Part shown: positions 17,356 through 25,802 of the stretch, in pieces | How positions within the stretch are numbered: the stretch's first letter is position 1 | Layout of the letters: every line of letters starts with the position of its first letter | Origin: Bog-756 sp963699105 | GTDB lineage: Bacteria > Actinomycetota > Acidimicrobiia > Acidimicrobiales > RAAP-2 | Assembly: GCA_963699105.1 (NCBI GenBank) | Contig: CAVOTI010000003.1 | Span: 682,001 to 746,000 of the forward strand | Length of the DNA stretch: 64,000 nucleotides | Reading direction: 5' to 3' | The notes under the pieces: generated by a model | The model's input: only the letters and a program-made list of their open reading frames with translations | Databases searched by the model: none | Told to the model about the DNA's origin: nothing | Position numbers and translations under genes: made by a program

Positions 17356-18156
17356 CTACTGCGGCCCCGCAGTCATCTGCGCCAGCATCTGTTCGAGCCT
17401 GACCTGGTCGGGTCCAATGAACGGTCCGGCGTCCGGAACCGCCGCCAACGATGCGAGGAACTGGTCGATCATGCTGCCGGGAGCCGCTGGGAGATGGCTG
17501 CCCAGGATCAGCGACGGCTTCAACTTGGCGACGGCGTCAATCTCGCTGACCAACTTCCCCCGGTCGACCTGGTGCATCCAGGGCGAATCGATGGTCGCCC
17601 AGAACACCTGCCCCTCGCGCAAGTCAGCTTCGGAGAGGTCGGCGGCGTTCTGCGGGACGTCCTGCAGCAGCGCCCCGAAACAGTCGGCCGGGAAGAGCAC
17701 GTCCGCGCTGGTATCGAAGAAGCCGGTGGTCGATGGGTTGTCGAAGGTCGGGGGCCTGAACGCAGTGAGGGTGCGACTGCCGAGCGTGATGCTCTGTCCG
17801 GGGTTGACGAGGTGGACTCGGTCCATCGGGAGCGGTTCGGACAAGCTCATGATGCCGACGCCCAGGAACGTGGTGATGACCTTGATGTCGGGGTACTCGG
17901 CGAGCAGCTGGCCCAGTGCGCCGATGTGGTCGCCGTCGGTGTGGGTGAGCCAGATCCAACGGAGGTCAACCGGGTCGATGACCGACTTGAGTGCAGTCAT
18001 GAAGCTCTCACGCTCGACGACTGGGCCAGTGTCGACCAGGACGGGAACATCCCCTTGGAGCACGAACGAGTTGATGGCGATTTGGCCGAGGCCAGGGATG
18101 GGGAAGTTCGTGGTCAGGACGTCGATGTCCGGTGCTGCCTTGTAGGTGGTGATCAT
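17356..18156 (-). CDS. Metallo-beta-lactamase-fold hydrolase
   Basis: 266 residues. The metal motif is HTDGDH within IWLTHTDGDHIGALGQLLAE, preceded by VPVLVDTGPV and followed by ADVLFPADCFGALLQ and LILGSHLP, which supply later ligands. The ATG at 18156 follows aaaggagcacatc. The motif is a form of the family HxHxDH with Thr-Asp-Gly between the His residues. The arrangement resembles flavodiiron or ODP-like lactamase domains more than beta-lactamases. Substrate unknown. Confidence 0.8.
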   Translation of the reverse strand: MITTYKAAPDIDVLTTNFPIPGLGQIAINSFVLQGDVPVLVDTGPVVERESFMTALKSVIDPVDLRWIWLTHTDGDHIGALGQLLAEYPDIKVITTFLGVGIMSLSEPLPMDRVHLVNPGQSITLGSRTLTAFRPPTFDNPSTTGFFDTSADVLFPADCFGALLQDVPQNAADLSEADLREGQVFWATIDSPWMHQVDRGKLVSEIDAVAKLKPSLILGSHLPAAPGSMIDQFLASLAAVPDAGPFIGPDQVRLEQMLAQMTAGPQ

Positions 18157-18269
18157 GATGTGCTCCTTTGCATTGGTTGATCCGATGGTCGTCTGCGGAA
18201 CTCCGTGCATCGGGCAGGGCTTGGCCAAGGGTCGGTCCCATTGGGCCGGTTGGACGGGTGACCCGGCCC

Positions 18270-18748
18270 TTACGGCGACGCGATGTCGATGCCGTGCCGT
18301 CGGGCTGCGGCGACGAATTCCTCCTGGCGGTGGGGTGGCAGGTCAGCAGGCGGGAGGGTCCGGGCCGTGGCCGACCAGCCGCATGCCCGAGTGAAGTCTT
18401 CGAACCCGGCCGGGGTAACGAGGATGAGGAAACGGGCCACCTCGGAGTCGACACGGGACCGGTGGCGAACTCCCCGGGGACCGAAGACGAAATCACCGGT
18501 AACGGCCGGGCGGGACTCCTCACCCAGCCAGAACGTCAACTCCCCGTCGAGGATGTGCCAGCCCTCGTCTTCGTGACGGTGCGTGTGGACGGGCGACCCC
18601 GATCCGCGGAGGGCACGGACCTCGGCCAGGGCTGGCTGTCCGTGCGTGTCGTCGCCGGTCACCTTGTAAGCAGGCTGTCGGCGAACCACACCGCCTCGCC
18701 CTCGTCGAGGCCCAGCAGAAGGGCGGCGGGTGCCACCTCGGTGGTCAT
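18270..18748 (-). pseudogene. Cupin-domain protein, one frame slip near 18665
   Basis: The ATG at 18748 opens MTTEVAPAALLLGLDEGEAV and continues WFADSLL. The frame then breaks near 18665, and the rest is in another frame: VTGDDTHGQPALAEVRAL, SPVHTHRHEDEGWHILDGEL (cupin motif 1 with H-H-E) and GDFVFGPRGVRHRSRVD (motif 2). One missing base would restore a 159-residue single cupin. The ATG overlaps the stop of the SRPBCC gene (ATGA), so the two form an operon. Confidence 0.7.
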
Positions 18749-19251
18749 GACGCTTCCTCTGGGGCGGTGGCCCCTTCGGCGACCTCTTTGAGCTGTCCGA
18801 GCGTGTGATCCATGCCGTCCCTCAGTTCGCGGGCCCGGTTGGTGGGGACGTCCACTATCCGGGCCCACAGAGGAATCCATCGCACCAGGTAGGACTCGAC
18901 GACACGGGTGCCGCCCTCGGTCGGCTCGAACCGGTAGTGCCACTCGGTTGACTCGCGCCCACCCTCCTCGGTGACGAAGGCAAACTCGCGACCCAGGTCA
19001 GCCGTCAGCACCCGGCCCTTTCGAGACCACTTCATCAGATTGGCCGGTCCCCCCTCGTTGTGCCCGATGAAGGTCGCCCCCACGACGGGGTCGGCGGAGC
19101 CGTCCAACCACTCGACCCGTTGGCACTCCGGGCTCCACTCGCCCATCCGGGGCAGGTCGGCCACCAGTGCGTAGATGCCCTCGGGTGGCGCATCGATGAT
19201 GGTCTCGGTGCTGTCCTGCGTCAGCCACCACCGCGTGCTCGTCTCGGCCAT
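18745..19251 (-). CDS. SRPBCC (polyketide cyclase/START-like) protein
   Basis: 168 residues. STETIIDAPPEGIYALVADL, MGEWSPECQRVEWLDG, VGATFIGHNEGGP, TEWHYRFEPTEGGTRVVESY and the long C-terminal helix (MDHTLGQLKEVAEG) define the Bet-v-1-like SRPBCC fold. A strong ribosome site (acggaggagac) precedes the ATG at 19251. It is first in an operon with the cupin gene and divergent from a TetR gene across a perfect palindrome. It probably binds or modifies a hydrophobic ligand. Confidence 0.85.
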   Translation of the reverse strand: MAETSTRWWLTQDSTETIIDAPPEGIYALVADLPRMGEWSPECQRVEWLDGSADPVVGATFIGHNEGGPANLMKWSRKGRVLTADLGREFAFVTEEGGRESTEWHYRFEPTEGGTRVVESYLVRWIPLWARIVDVPTNRARELRDGMDHTLGQLKEVAEGATAPEEAS

Positions 19252-19287
19252 GTCTCCTCCGTCGGTCGGCTCGTCCCTTACGGATGC

Positions 19288-19308
19288 TAAGCTAATACTA
19301 TTAGCTTA
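19288..19308. promoter_or_regulatory. Perfect 9-3-9 palindrome, TetR operator
   Basis: Arms taagctaat and attagctta around act, all nine pairs symmetric. It sits midway between the divergent SRPBCC and tetR starts (19251 and 19344) in an AT-rich pocket. A second, looser inverted repeat (cctcatt at 19319 and aatgagg at 19343) overlaps the tetR start. Confidence 0.75.
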
Positions 19309-19343
19309 TGCTGTCAAGCCTCATTTATGCTACAGTTAAATGA

Positions 19344-19997
19344 ATGAGGCAGACGACCAGCTCCGAACCGGCGGCCATGCCGTCGATGGACCGCCGGGCC
19401 CGCCGACGGCAGGAGACTCTCGACGAGATCCTCGACATCGCCGTGGCCATCATGTCCGAGGATGGCGTGAACGGGCTCAGCCTGTCGGAAGTGGCGAGGC
19501 GGCTCGGCGTGCAGCCCCCCTCGATCTACAAGTACTTCCCCTCGCTCATGGCCATCTATGACGAGCTCTTCCTGCGGGGCCAGAACGTGCACCTCGAAGT
19601 CATGCGAACCGCCATGGCCACCGCCGAACCTGGACTCGGTGCGCTGATCGCCGGTCTCGATGCGAGCGGGCGATGGTCGCTGACCAACCGTGCTGTCGCC
19701 GAACTGCTGTTCTGGCGGCCAGTCCCGAAATTCGAACCCTCGCCCGAGGCGATGGCGATCAGCCAGGAAATGGTCGACATCCAGCGCGCCGCGTTGGTCG
19801 ACGCCGTGACCGCCGGCCAACTGGGGCCTGGTGCCGACTCCGATGAGGCCGTCTTCCTGGTGTCCACACTGATCGTCGGGGTCCTGAGCCAAGCATTCGC
19901 CAACGAGCCCGATCTCGAATGGGGCACGGGGCGCTTCACCCCACTGTTCCCCAAGCTGATGCGGCTGCTCGTGGCCGCCTACCCACCTCCTCCCTAG
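19344..19997 (+). CDS. TetR/AcrR-family transcriptional regulator
   Basis: 217 residues. HTH: RQETLDEILDIAVAIMSEDG, LSLSEVARRLGVQPPSIYKY, FPSLMAIYDELF. The C-terminal domain resembles the TetR-WHG type (NRAVAELLFWRPVPKFEPSP). An internal ATG at 19377 is an alternative start. The divergent SRPBCC-cupin pair and the intervening palindrome indicate local control. Confidence 0.87.
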   Translation: MRQTTSSEPAAMPSMDRRARRRQETLDEILDIAVAIMSEDGVNGLSLSEVARRLGVQPPSIYKYFPSLMAIYDELFLRGQNVHLEVMRTAMATAEPGLGALIAGLDASGRWSLTNRAVAELLFWRPVPKFEPSPEAMAISQEMVDIQRAALVDAVTAGQLGPGADSDEAVFLVSTLIVGVLSQAFANEPDLEWGTGRFTPLFPKLMRLLVAAYPPPP

Positions 19998-20136
19998 TGG
20001 ATAACGAGGCTGGCGTTCCCGTACCGCCATCGACCACGTTTCGTCGGAATCCTTCGGTCCGGGACAAGCGGGTGGCGGCTCCTTGAATGCCCCGCCTGCC
20101 CAGTGATGCGAGATACCCATCTCACCATCCGAGTCC

Positions 20137-21258
20137 TCAGACTGGATACCCGAAGCGAGGAACGGTGTTCACCACTGTCTGGCCTCCGATTGGATCGGAC
20201 CGGAGCGTGTTCAGCGAAAGTGACAAGGGTGAAGAGTCCGAGACGTGCGGGGCGTATGGGTTCCAAAACGCGTAGGCACCGACGGAAAAATACAGCGCTC
20301 CGGCCGGTATGTTTCTGGCTTCCTCGAGCCGCCCCGTCCGTGGGTCGAGGATCACCGACGGTTGATCCGGGCCCCCGTGGGCGGCGAAACCGACCCCTGT
20401 GACCCCCGACGCACTGTGTTGGTGGCCGAGGGTCACGACGCCGGGGATCAGCGGAAGGGCGTGAAGCAGAGCGAGTCGGAATTTGGCGGTGGCGCCAAGT
20501 AGGGGTGTCTGCAGCAGCAGCAGAGCGCGTTCAAATCCGGGGTTCGGATACGACGACGGCTGAACGGCTTCGTCGAACATTTCGTTTCCCGTGCGACCAG
20601 ACGTCAGTGCTCGAGCCAACGTCGACGGGTCGCCCGACAGCGAGGACACATCGATCACCCCTAATCCCTCAGTGAGCACTTTGGCCGGCCCGTCCTTGGG
20701 CGCAAACGCCAGCGCGCCGCCACCCGGTGTGTTCGCCTCGCAGAACCCGTTCGGTTGTCCACTGAGCGGGTGGGCGGAGAGCCCACTTGCCATCCACGCC
20801 GAGCGAAGGGAGGCGGACGAGAACTGGGGCAGGCCGAAAACGGCCTGGACGCAGGTGGCGCCCCCGTTGGCCCACGACTGCGACAACGCCGGGATTGAGA
20901 TCTCACCGGCTACGCCCAGAGGAAGGCCGTCCATCGAAAAGGTGATGACGGCCTGGGTGTGCAGCCATTGACCCCGGGCCAGCCCTCGGGGTGACCCCGA
21001 AAGGAGCGTGGCGACTGGCCCAGACCCCGGCTGCGCTCGACTTCCACTCCGGAACAACCCCCTACCGGACGTCGAGGGTATCTCCGCGTGGCGAGGCGTA
21101 GCGCTCTGTCTCCCGCAGGCCACCGCGGTCAGTACCAGGATTCCGGCGACCACGACTGCCCCAGTGCGGACGTTCCATCCCACACCATGACGGTACGTTC
21201 GGCGCTGGTCGTAGGTTGACAGGTCCCTGGGCACCTGGTGCAGCTCATCCCGAAGCAT
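20137..21258 (-). CDS. Membrane-anchored protein of unknown function (CU044_5270-like)
   Basis: 373 residues. The N-terminus (MLRDELHQVPRDLSTYDQRR) is cytoplasmic. It is followed by one hydrophobic segment (VVVAGILVLTAVACG, which could also act as a lipobox), and a large external domain. The arrangement resembles CU044_5270-type proteins that accompany ECF sigma factors. No sigma factor gene is beside it here, so the assignment is tentative. The external domain contains VITFSMDGLPLG, GPAKVLTEGLGVIDVSSLSG and LDPRTGRLEEAR. Confidence 0.6.
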   Translation of the reverse strand: MLRDELHQVPRDLSTYDQRRTYRHGVGWNVRTGAVVVAGILVLTAVACGRQSATPRHAEIPSTSGRGLFRSGSRAQPGSGPVATLLSGSPRGLARGQWLHTQAVITFSMDGLPLGVAGEISIPALSQSWANGGATCVQAVFGLPQFSSASLRSAWMASGLSAHPLSGQPNGFCEANTPGGGALAFAPKDGPAKVLTEGLGVIDVSSLSGDPSTLARALTSGRTGNEMFDEAVQPSSYPNPGFERALLLLQTPLLGATAKFRLALLHALPLIPGVVTLGHQHSASGVTGVGFAAHGGPDQPSVILDPRTGRLEEARNIPAGALYFSVGAYAFWNPYAPHVSDSSPLSLSLNTLRSDPIGGQTVVNTVPRFGYPV

Positions 21259-21362
21259 CGTGAACTCGATCCGTTCAAGGTGGCTGTCAACCCCGTGCGG
21301 CCCCGGCTTCGGCGAGTCCCTCCGACTTGCGACTCGGATCAGGTCACGACAAAACTTGAGTG

Positions 21363-21675
21363 GTGCCCGTCAAACTAACCGTGGTTGTCGACAACCCCAC
21401 CCGACCCCGACGCCTTCGAGGCTCTCTACGGCTCGCCGGCCAACAAAGACCTTCTGGCCAAGCTCCCCGATGTCCAGCGCGTGGAGTCGGCCAAGGTGTT
21501 TCCGAAGGAGGACGGATCCCCCACACCGGCCTATCGGACCATCGACATCTACTTCCCCGACTACGCCACCGCGTGCTCTGCGCTGGCGACACCCGAGGGA
21601 GGCGCGCTGGCCGGCGGACTGGTCGAAGCGGCCACCGGGGGGATCCGCTTTCTCCTTTCGGACATCGAAGCCTGA
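21363..21675 (+). pseudogene. EthD-like small protein, one frame slip near 21397
   Basis: The GTG at 21363 gives MPVKLTVVVDNPT, then one extra C near 21397 shifts the frame. The continuing frame reads DPDAFEALYGSPANKDLLAK, LPDVQRVESAKVF and PAYRTIDIYFPDYATACSAL, ending LLSDIEA. Removing the extra base gives a 103-residue EthD/dimeric-barrel protein. Members often act as small oxygenase-like or accessory factors in catabolic operons. It stands alone here. Confidence 0.65.
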
Positions 21676-21765
21676 CCCCCGCAGACCGACCGTCACTCAC
21701 CTGGCCGGTCCCGCCGCCTGCCGGGCCCCGGCCCGGCCCATCTCACGGCGTCGCTCTCACCACGG

Positions 21766-22308
21766 CTACCGATCGGTGGATGATTCAGGGCTCAGTCGCT
21801 GTCGTATCCCAGTGACCTCCCATGCCCGTCCCAACGCACTTCCGAACAGCCCCACCATCACCAGCACCAAAGCGCGCTGCAATGCCGAATTTTGCGTGTC
21901 GGACAAAAGAACAATGGCCACGGCGAGCTGGATCGAGTAGCCCCCGGCCGAAATGGCGGCAAAAATGATGTTCAGCCTGCGAGTCGGAAAGCCGCGGGAG
22001 AAGTTTCCGGCGCGCTTGGCTCGCGGTATCAGGCGGCCGGTGGCCAGCAGGCCGACCACCGCCATCACGAGGTTGACTGTTCCGAAGACCGTGGCCCCTC
22101 CGGTCAGGGCGACGATCGAGACGAAGAAGACGTCGACCAAGGCCAGGAAGGCGCTTCCGGCGAGAACGGTCCGCCTCTCACGAGTCGCGGCATTCGTATC
22201 GTCGGCGTTGACGACCGATACGGCCACGACCAGCAGGCCGAGGATGGCAGCAGATGCGCCCGCGCTCGTGGCGAAGAACATTTGGTAGTGGTTCAGCAAC
22301 CGCGCCAT
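21766..22308 (-). CDS. Four-helix membrane protein, unknown
   Basis: 180 residues from the ATG at 22308 (MARLLNHYQMFFATSAGASA). Helices are at about 10-30 (ILGLLVVAVSVVNA), 50-70, 75-92 and 118-138, with a charged loop RLIPRAKRAGNFSRGFPTRR. The first part resembles modulator-type membrane proteins with FFATSAGASAAILGLL, seen in many actinobacteria without known function. An upstream in-frame extension is not protein-like. Confidence 0.6.
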   Translation of the reverse strand: MARLLNHYQMFFATSAGASAAILGLLVVAVSVVNADDTNAATRERRTVLAGSAFLALVDVFFVSIVALTGGATVFGTVNLVMAVVGLLATGRLIPRAKRAGNFSRGFPTRRLNIIFAAISAGGYSIQLAVAIVLLSDTQNSALQRALVLVMVGLFGSALGRAWEVTGIRQRLSPESSTDR

Positions 22309-22564
22309 CTTATGAGCATCGAACGGTGGCGACGGGCGATCAGCCGCCCGTCGATGCGCCTGGTTTCGGCAGTCTGTGTGGCAGGCCGGCACCCGGATGG
22401 TCCGGCGGTGGCAATCTCTCCTGGCCGGTTGACCTTCGATGTCCGGAACTACTTGTTCCGCTCGGTGCCGACCGAGAACTTCACGCCCCGGCGCCCGTTT
22501 CCGGCTGGCGCGGCCGGTGGCCAGTGGACCTGGACGGTTGCGGACCCGCGGTGATGGGTAGGCC

Positions 22565-23056
22565 ATGTGGATGGCCCTCGACATCTCTGATCGCGGGCGC
22601 GACCGACGGGAGCGGTTCATCCGCCGAACCCAGGAGCTGCCGCCGACCAGCCAACTGGTATACCGGATCGATCACCTGAGTTCCCTGCCCGGCGCGTCCA
22701 TCTTGGTGGCTGCGGCCCTGTTGGGAGCGGTGGTCGCCGGAGCCTGCCTGGGTTTCTCGTCCCAGTGGGAATCGGGGTTCGCCATCGGCACGTCGGTGGT
22801 CACGCTGATCATGGTCTTCGTAATTCAGCACACGCAGGCTCGAGAGCAGGCGGCCACCCAGCGCAAACTGGACGAGCTGCTCCGCGCCCTGCCCGAGGCC
22901 GAGAGTGCGCTCATGATGCTGGAGGAAGCACCCGAGGAGATGCTGCGGGACGTGGAGATCGTCCAGCGCGAAACGAGGGACGAGGTGCGGGACCGGCGGA
23001 CTGGACACGCAGGCGTCTGGGCGTATCAGGCCGACGGGGGCGAAGCGCCAGGGTGA
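22565..23056 (+). CDS. Low-affinity iron permease family protein
   Basis: 163 residues. Two membrane segments (ASILVAAALLGAVVAGACLG and FAIGTSVVTLIMVFVIQHTQ) are followed by AREQAATQRKLDELLRALPE and MMLEEAPEEML, the signature of the Fet4-like low-affinity iron permease family (PF04120). Bacterial members are about 130-160 residues and their transport role is unproven. The ATG at 22565 may be replaced by the ATG at 22571. Confidence 0.75.
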   Translation: MWMALDISDRGRDRRERFIRRTQELPPTSQLVYRIDHLSSLPGASILVAAALLGAVVAGACLGFSSQWESGFAIGTSVVTLIMVFVIQHTQAREQAATQRKLDELLRALPEAESALMMLEEAPEEMLRDVEIVQRETRDEVRDRRTGHAGVWAYQADGGEAPG

Positions 23057-23165
23057 CGATGGCGAGGGGGGCGGGACTCGCCTTCGGCCTCGACCGGGTG
23101 TTCGCAGACAACGATCCCATCGGCTCCGGCCGCGGCCCGGAGGATCGTCGGGGCGGAAACCAGGA

Positions 23166-24104
23166 TCACACCGGTCCCCGCTGCAGACTGTCCCGGTGTT
23201 CCTCAGCAGTGAAGGTGCCCGGCTCGGTCGTGCGCAGGAAGTCCATCAGGATTTCCACAAAACCGGCGGGATCCTCCGATTGGGGGAAGTGGCCGAGCCC
23301 GGGCATGATCTCCAACCGGCTGTGAGGGGCGGCTCTCAGCGCCTGGTGGGCGTGAGCCAGTGGGATGATCCGGTCCTTCTCGCCCCACACGATGAGTGTC
23401 GGTATCCGCTCGGCCAGATACAGACGATCCATCGCACTCACCGACTGGCCACGAGGATCGATCACCGAACGCATGGTGCGTATGAAGGCCCGGCGGCTGT
23501 CGGAGTCGGTCAGCGAACGATAGGAGCGCCAGATCTCGAGGGCGGGCACGCTCCGGAGACCGAGCCGATCGGCCAGGTGGTAGACCGGGTCACCCCAACG
23601 CCGGGCGAAGGCGGGGAACACGACCGGCATCACGTATTCGGCCGCCGGCAGGGTGGCGATACGAAGGATCCAGTTCACTTCGCGCCCGAGACCGCCCGCA
23701 TCCACCAGCACCAATCGCTCGCAGAAACCGGGGAACTGGTACACGAACTGCATGGCGACTCCGCCCCCGAAGGACTGTCCGACCACGGTGGCTCGCTCGA
23801 TCCCCAGCACCACCAAGAGATCCCGCATCCAGCTGGCGAAGTTGCCCAGCGAATAGTCCGCCGTCGGCTTGGAGGAGTGGCCGTGGCCGAGGAAGTCGGG
23901 GGCCACCACCGTGTAGTGCGATTGGAGCAGCTCCATGGCCGGAATCCACGTCTGGGAGCTTCCGGCAATCCCGTGGAGCAGCAACAGCACCGGTCCGTCG
24001 CCGCCCATCCGATAGCCGATCCGTTGTCCGTGGATGGTCACGTAACGGATCGGAAAGCTTCCCGCCTCCTCGGGCGTTTCCGATTCCTTCGATGCCTGAT
24101 CCAT
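23166..24104 (-). CDS. alpha/beta-fold hydrolase
   Basis: 312 residues. Oxyanion region LLLLHGIAGSSQTW, DFLGHGHSSKP, nucleophile elbow VVGQSFGGGVAM with Ser, LIVWGEKDRIIPL with the acid, and MPGLGHFPQSEDP with the His. All three catalytic residues are in place. A cap region (residues 140-230) separates the elbow from the acid. It lies nine bases downstream of the Lys-rich protein gene in the same direction, so the two may be cotranscribed. Confidence 0.87.
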   Translation of the reverse strand: MDQASKESETPEEAGSFPIRYVTIHGQRIGYRMGGDGPVLLLLHGIAGSSQTWIPAMELLQSHYTVVAPDFLGHGHSSKPTADYSLGNFASWMRDLLVVLGIERATVVGQSFGGGVAMQFVYQFPGFCERLVLVDAGGLGREVNWILRIATLPAAEYVMPVVFPAFARRWGDPVYHLADRLGLRSVPALEIWRSYRSLTDSDSRRAFIRTMRSVIDPRGQSVSAMDRLYLAERIPTLIVWGEKDRIIPLAHAHQALRAAPHSRLEIMPGLGHFPQSEDPAGFVEILMDFLRTTEPGTFTAEEHRDSLQRGPV

Positions 24105-24112
24105 CCGGCCGG

Positions 24113-24553
24113 CTACCTTCTGGCCACGGCGCTATTGGTCGGCGCCTTTTTGGCCGACGCCTTCTTGGCTGAGGCCTTCTTCTTGGCCGGCGCCTTCCTG
24201 GCTGAGGCCTTTTTCTTGGCCGGTGCCCTCTTGATGGCCGCCTTCTTGGCGGCGGCCATCTTCTTCGTGGCTCTCTGCGTCGCCGTTCGGCCTGCCTCAC
24301 CGGCTCGTTCGGTCTGCTCGTTGATGGCCTTGACCACGTCGTTCACCATCCGACGTTGACCTTTGACAACCCGCTCGGTGAAGTCGAAGACATCGTCGAC
24401 CAACCGTTCGACATCGGCGGAGATCGGAGGCACGAATCGCCTGGCCCCCTTGTTGATGCCGGTGGTCAGGTCGCGGCTCGCATCGAGGATCTCATCCTGT
24501 GCCCGCTCCACCAACTGCTCGATGTGCCTGCGCAAATCCGTCCGTTCGGGCAT
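24113..24553 (-). CDS. Coiled-coil protein with Lys/Ala-rich histone H1-like tail
   Basis: 146 residues from the ATG at 24553 (MPERTDLRRHIEQLVERAQD). The first 85 residues are helical and amphipathic (DVERLVDDVFDFTERVVKGQ). The last 60 are a repetitive basic tail of AKKK, APAKKKASARK and KKASAKKAP units, like the C-terminal tails of histone H1, HctB-type and HBHA-type proteins. DNA or cell-surface polyanion binding is the likely property. An in-frame start at 24634 has no ribosome site, whereas aaagg precedes 24553. Confidence 0.75.
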   Translation of the reverse strand: MPERTDLRRHIEQLVERAQDEILDASRDLTTGINKGARRFVPPISADVERLVDDVFDFTERVVKGQRRMVNDVVKAINEQTERAGEAGRTATQRATKKMAAAKKAAIKRAPAKKKASARKAPAKKKASAKKASAKKAPTNSAVARR

Positions 24554-24683
24554 GGGTGCCCACCTTTCCTCGGTGTCCCTCTCCTGGCCATGTTGAGCCA
24601 CCGTCGGCACGGGCACGAGGGTAGAAAGTCCCATTTAGGCCCAGAACGGGCCGGCCAGCCGCTTCACCGCGGAATTCGCTGGC

Positions 24684-25802
24684 TCACCCCGGACCGTCGA
24701 TGGCCCGTCGGAAGCGGCTGCCACCGAGGTCGTGCAACTCCGAGGTGAGTACCCGCCCCATCAGCGACTCCACAGCATCGTGGGGCGATCGTGTCCCGGC
24801 CAGAATGGCCCCCACCTGTTCGGCCACCGGCATCTCCACGCCCACCCGGCGGGCCAGGGCCAGCACGGCCGGCGTCGAGTCAACCCCTTCGGCCACCATG
24901 TTCAACTCCGTGAGAACCTCGTCGAGGGGGCGGGCTTGCCCGAGGGCCACACCCACCCGGTGGTTACGGCTCTCGTCGCTGCTGCAGGTGGCGATCAGAT
25001 CCCCGTTGCCGGCGAGACCCAGGAACGTGAGGGGATCACCGCCCATGGCGACCCCCAGTCGGGCCAATTCGGCCAGGCCCCGGGTGATCAGTGCGGCCCG
25101 GCTGTTCCAGCCGTACCCCAGCCCGTCGGTGACGCCGGCGGCGATGGCGATGACGTTCTTGACGGCGCCGCCGATTTCGCACCCGATCACGTCGTCGCTG
25201 GTATAGACCCGGAACCGGTGGCTGTTCAGAAGGGTCTGCAGCCAACGGGCAGTCCCGTTGTCCGGGACCGCCACCACCGTGGCGGCCGGCTGTCCGGCCA
25301 TGACCTCGAGAGCCAGGTTGGGACCGGCGAGAACACCTATCCGATCGCGTCTTGCCGCCCCGAGCTCCTGACTCAGGATCTCAGTCGGCCGGCACAGCGT
25401 GCCCAGCTCGATCCCCTTGGTGAGGCTCAGGGTCACCACGTCGGGACCCACGAAGGGTGCGATCCCCTGGGCAACGCCTCGCATATGCTGGGCGGGAACG
25501 GCCATGACGACCAGCTGACGGCCGTCGACCGCCGTCCCGTGATCCGTCGTCGCCCTCAGTGAACTCGTCAGCCGGAAGCCGGCGAGATAGGCCGGGTTCT
25601 CGTGACGGAGCGAGATCATCTCGGCCACCTCGGCCTGCCGGGCCCACAGCACGGTATCGAACCGTCGGGCCAGTATCGACGCCACTGTGGTCCCCCACGA
25701 ACCGGCACCGATGACGGCAATCCGCACTCTCGCGTCCGAGCCGGGCACCCCCTCGGTCACCGGCGACGGTGCCGGCCCCGATGGCGGGTCCACCGCCGTC
25801 AC
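24684..25802 (-). CDS. gpsA: NAD(P)H-dependent glycerol-3-phosphate dehydrogenase
   Basis: 372 residues. It makes sn-glycerol 3-phosphate from dihydroxyacetone phosphate for phospholipid synthesis. Rossmann motif VIGAGSWGTTVASILA, VMAVPAQHMRGV, SLTKGIE, VLAGPNLALEV, GGAVKNVIAIAAGVTDGLGY with the catalytic Lys, and LAGNGDLIATCSSDESRNHR. It has an N-terminal extension of about 25 residues. The start GTG overlaps the stop of the upstream acyl-CoA synthetase gene (GTGA), placing both in one lipid-metabolism operon. Confidence 0.95.
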   Translation of the reverse strand: MTAVDPPSGPAPSPVTEGVPGSDARVRIAVIGAGSWGTTVASILARRFDTVLWARQAEVAEMISLRHENPAYLAGFRLTSSLRATTDHGTAVDGRQLVVMAVPAQHMRGVAQGIAPFVGPDVVTLSLTKGIELGTLCRPTEILSQELGAARRDRIGVLAGPNLALEVMAGQPAATVVAVPDNGTARWLQTLLNSHRFRVYTSDDVIGCEIGGAVKNVIAIAAGVTDGLGYGWNSRAALITRGLAELARLGVAMGGDPLTFLGLAGNGDLIATCSSDESRNHRVGVALGQARPLDEVLTELNMVAEGVDSTPAVLALARRVGVEMPVAEQVGAILAGTRSPHDAVESLMGRVLTSELHDLGGSRFRRAIDGPG

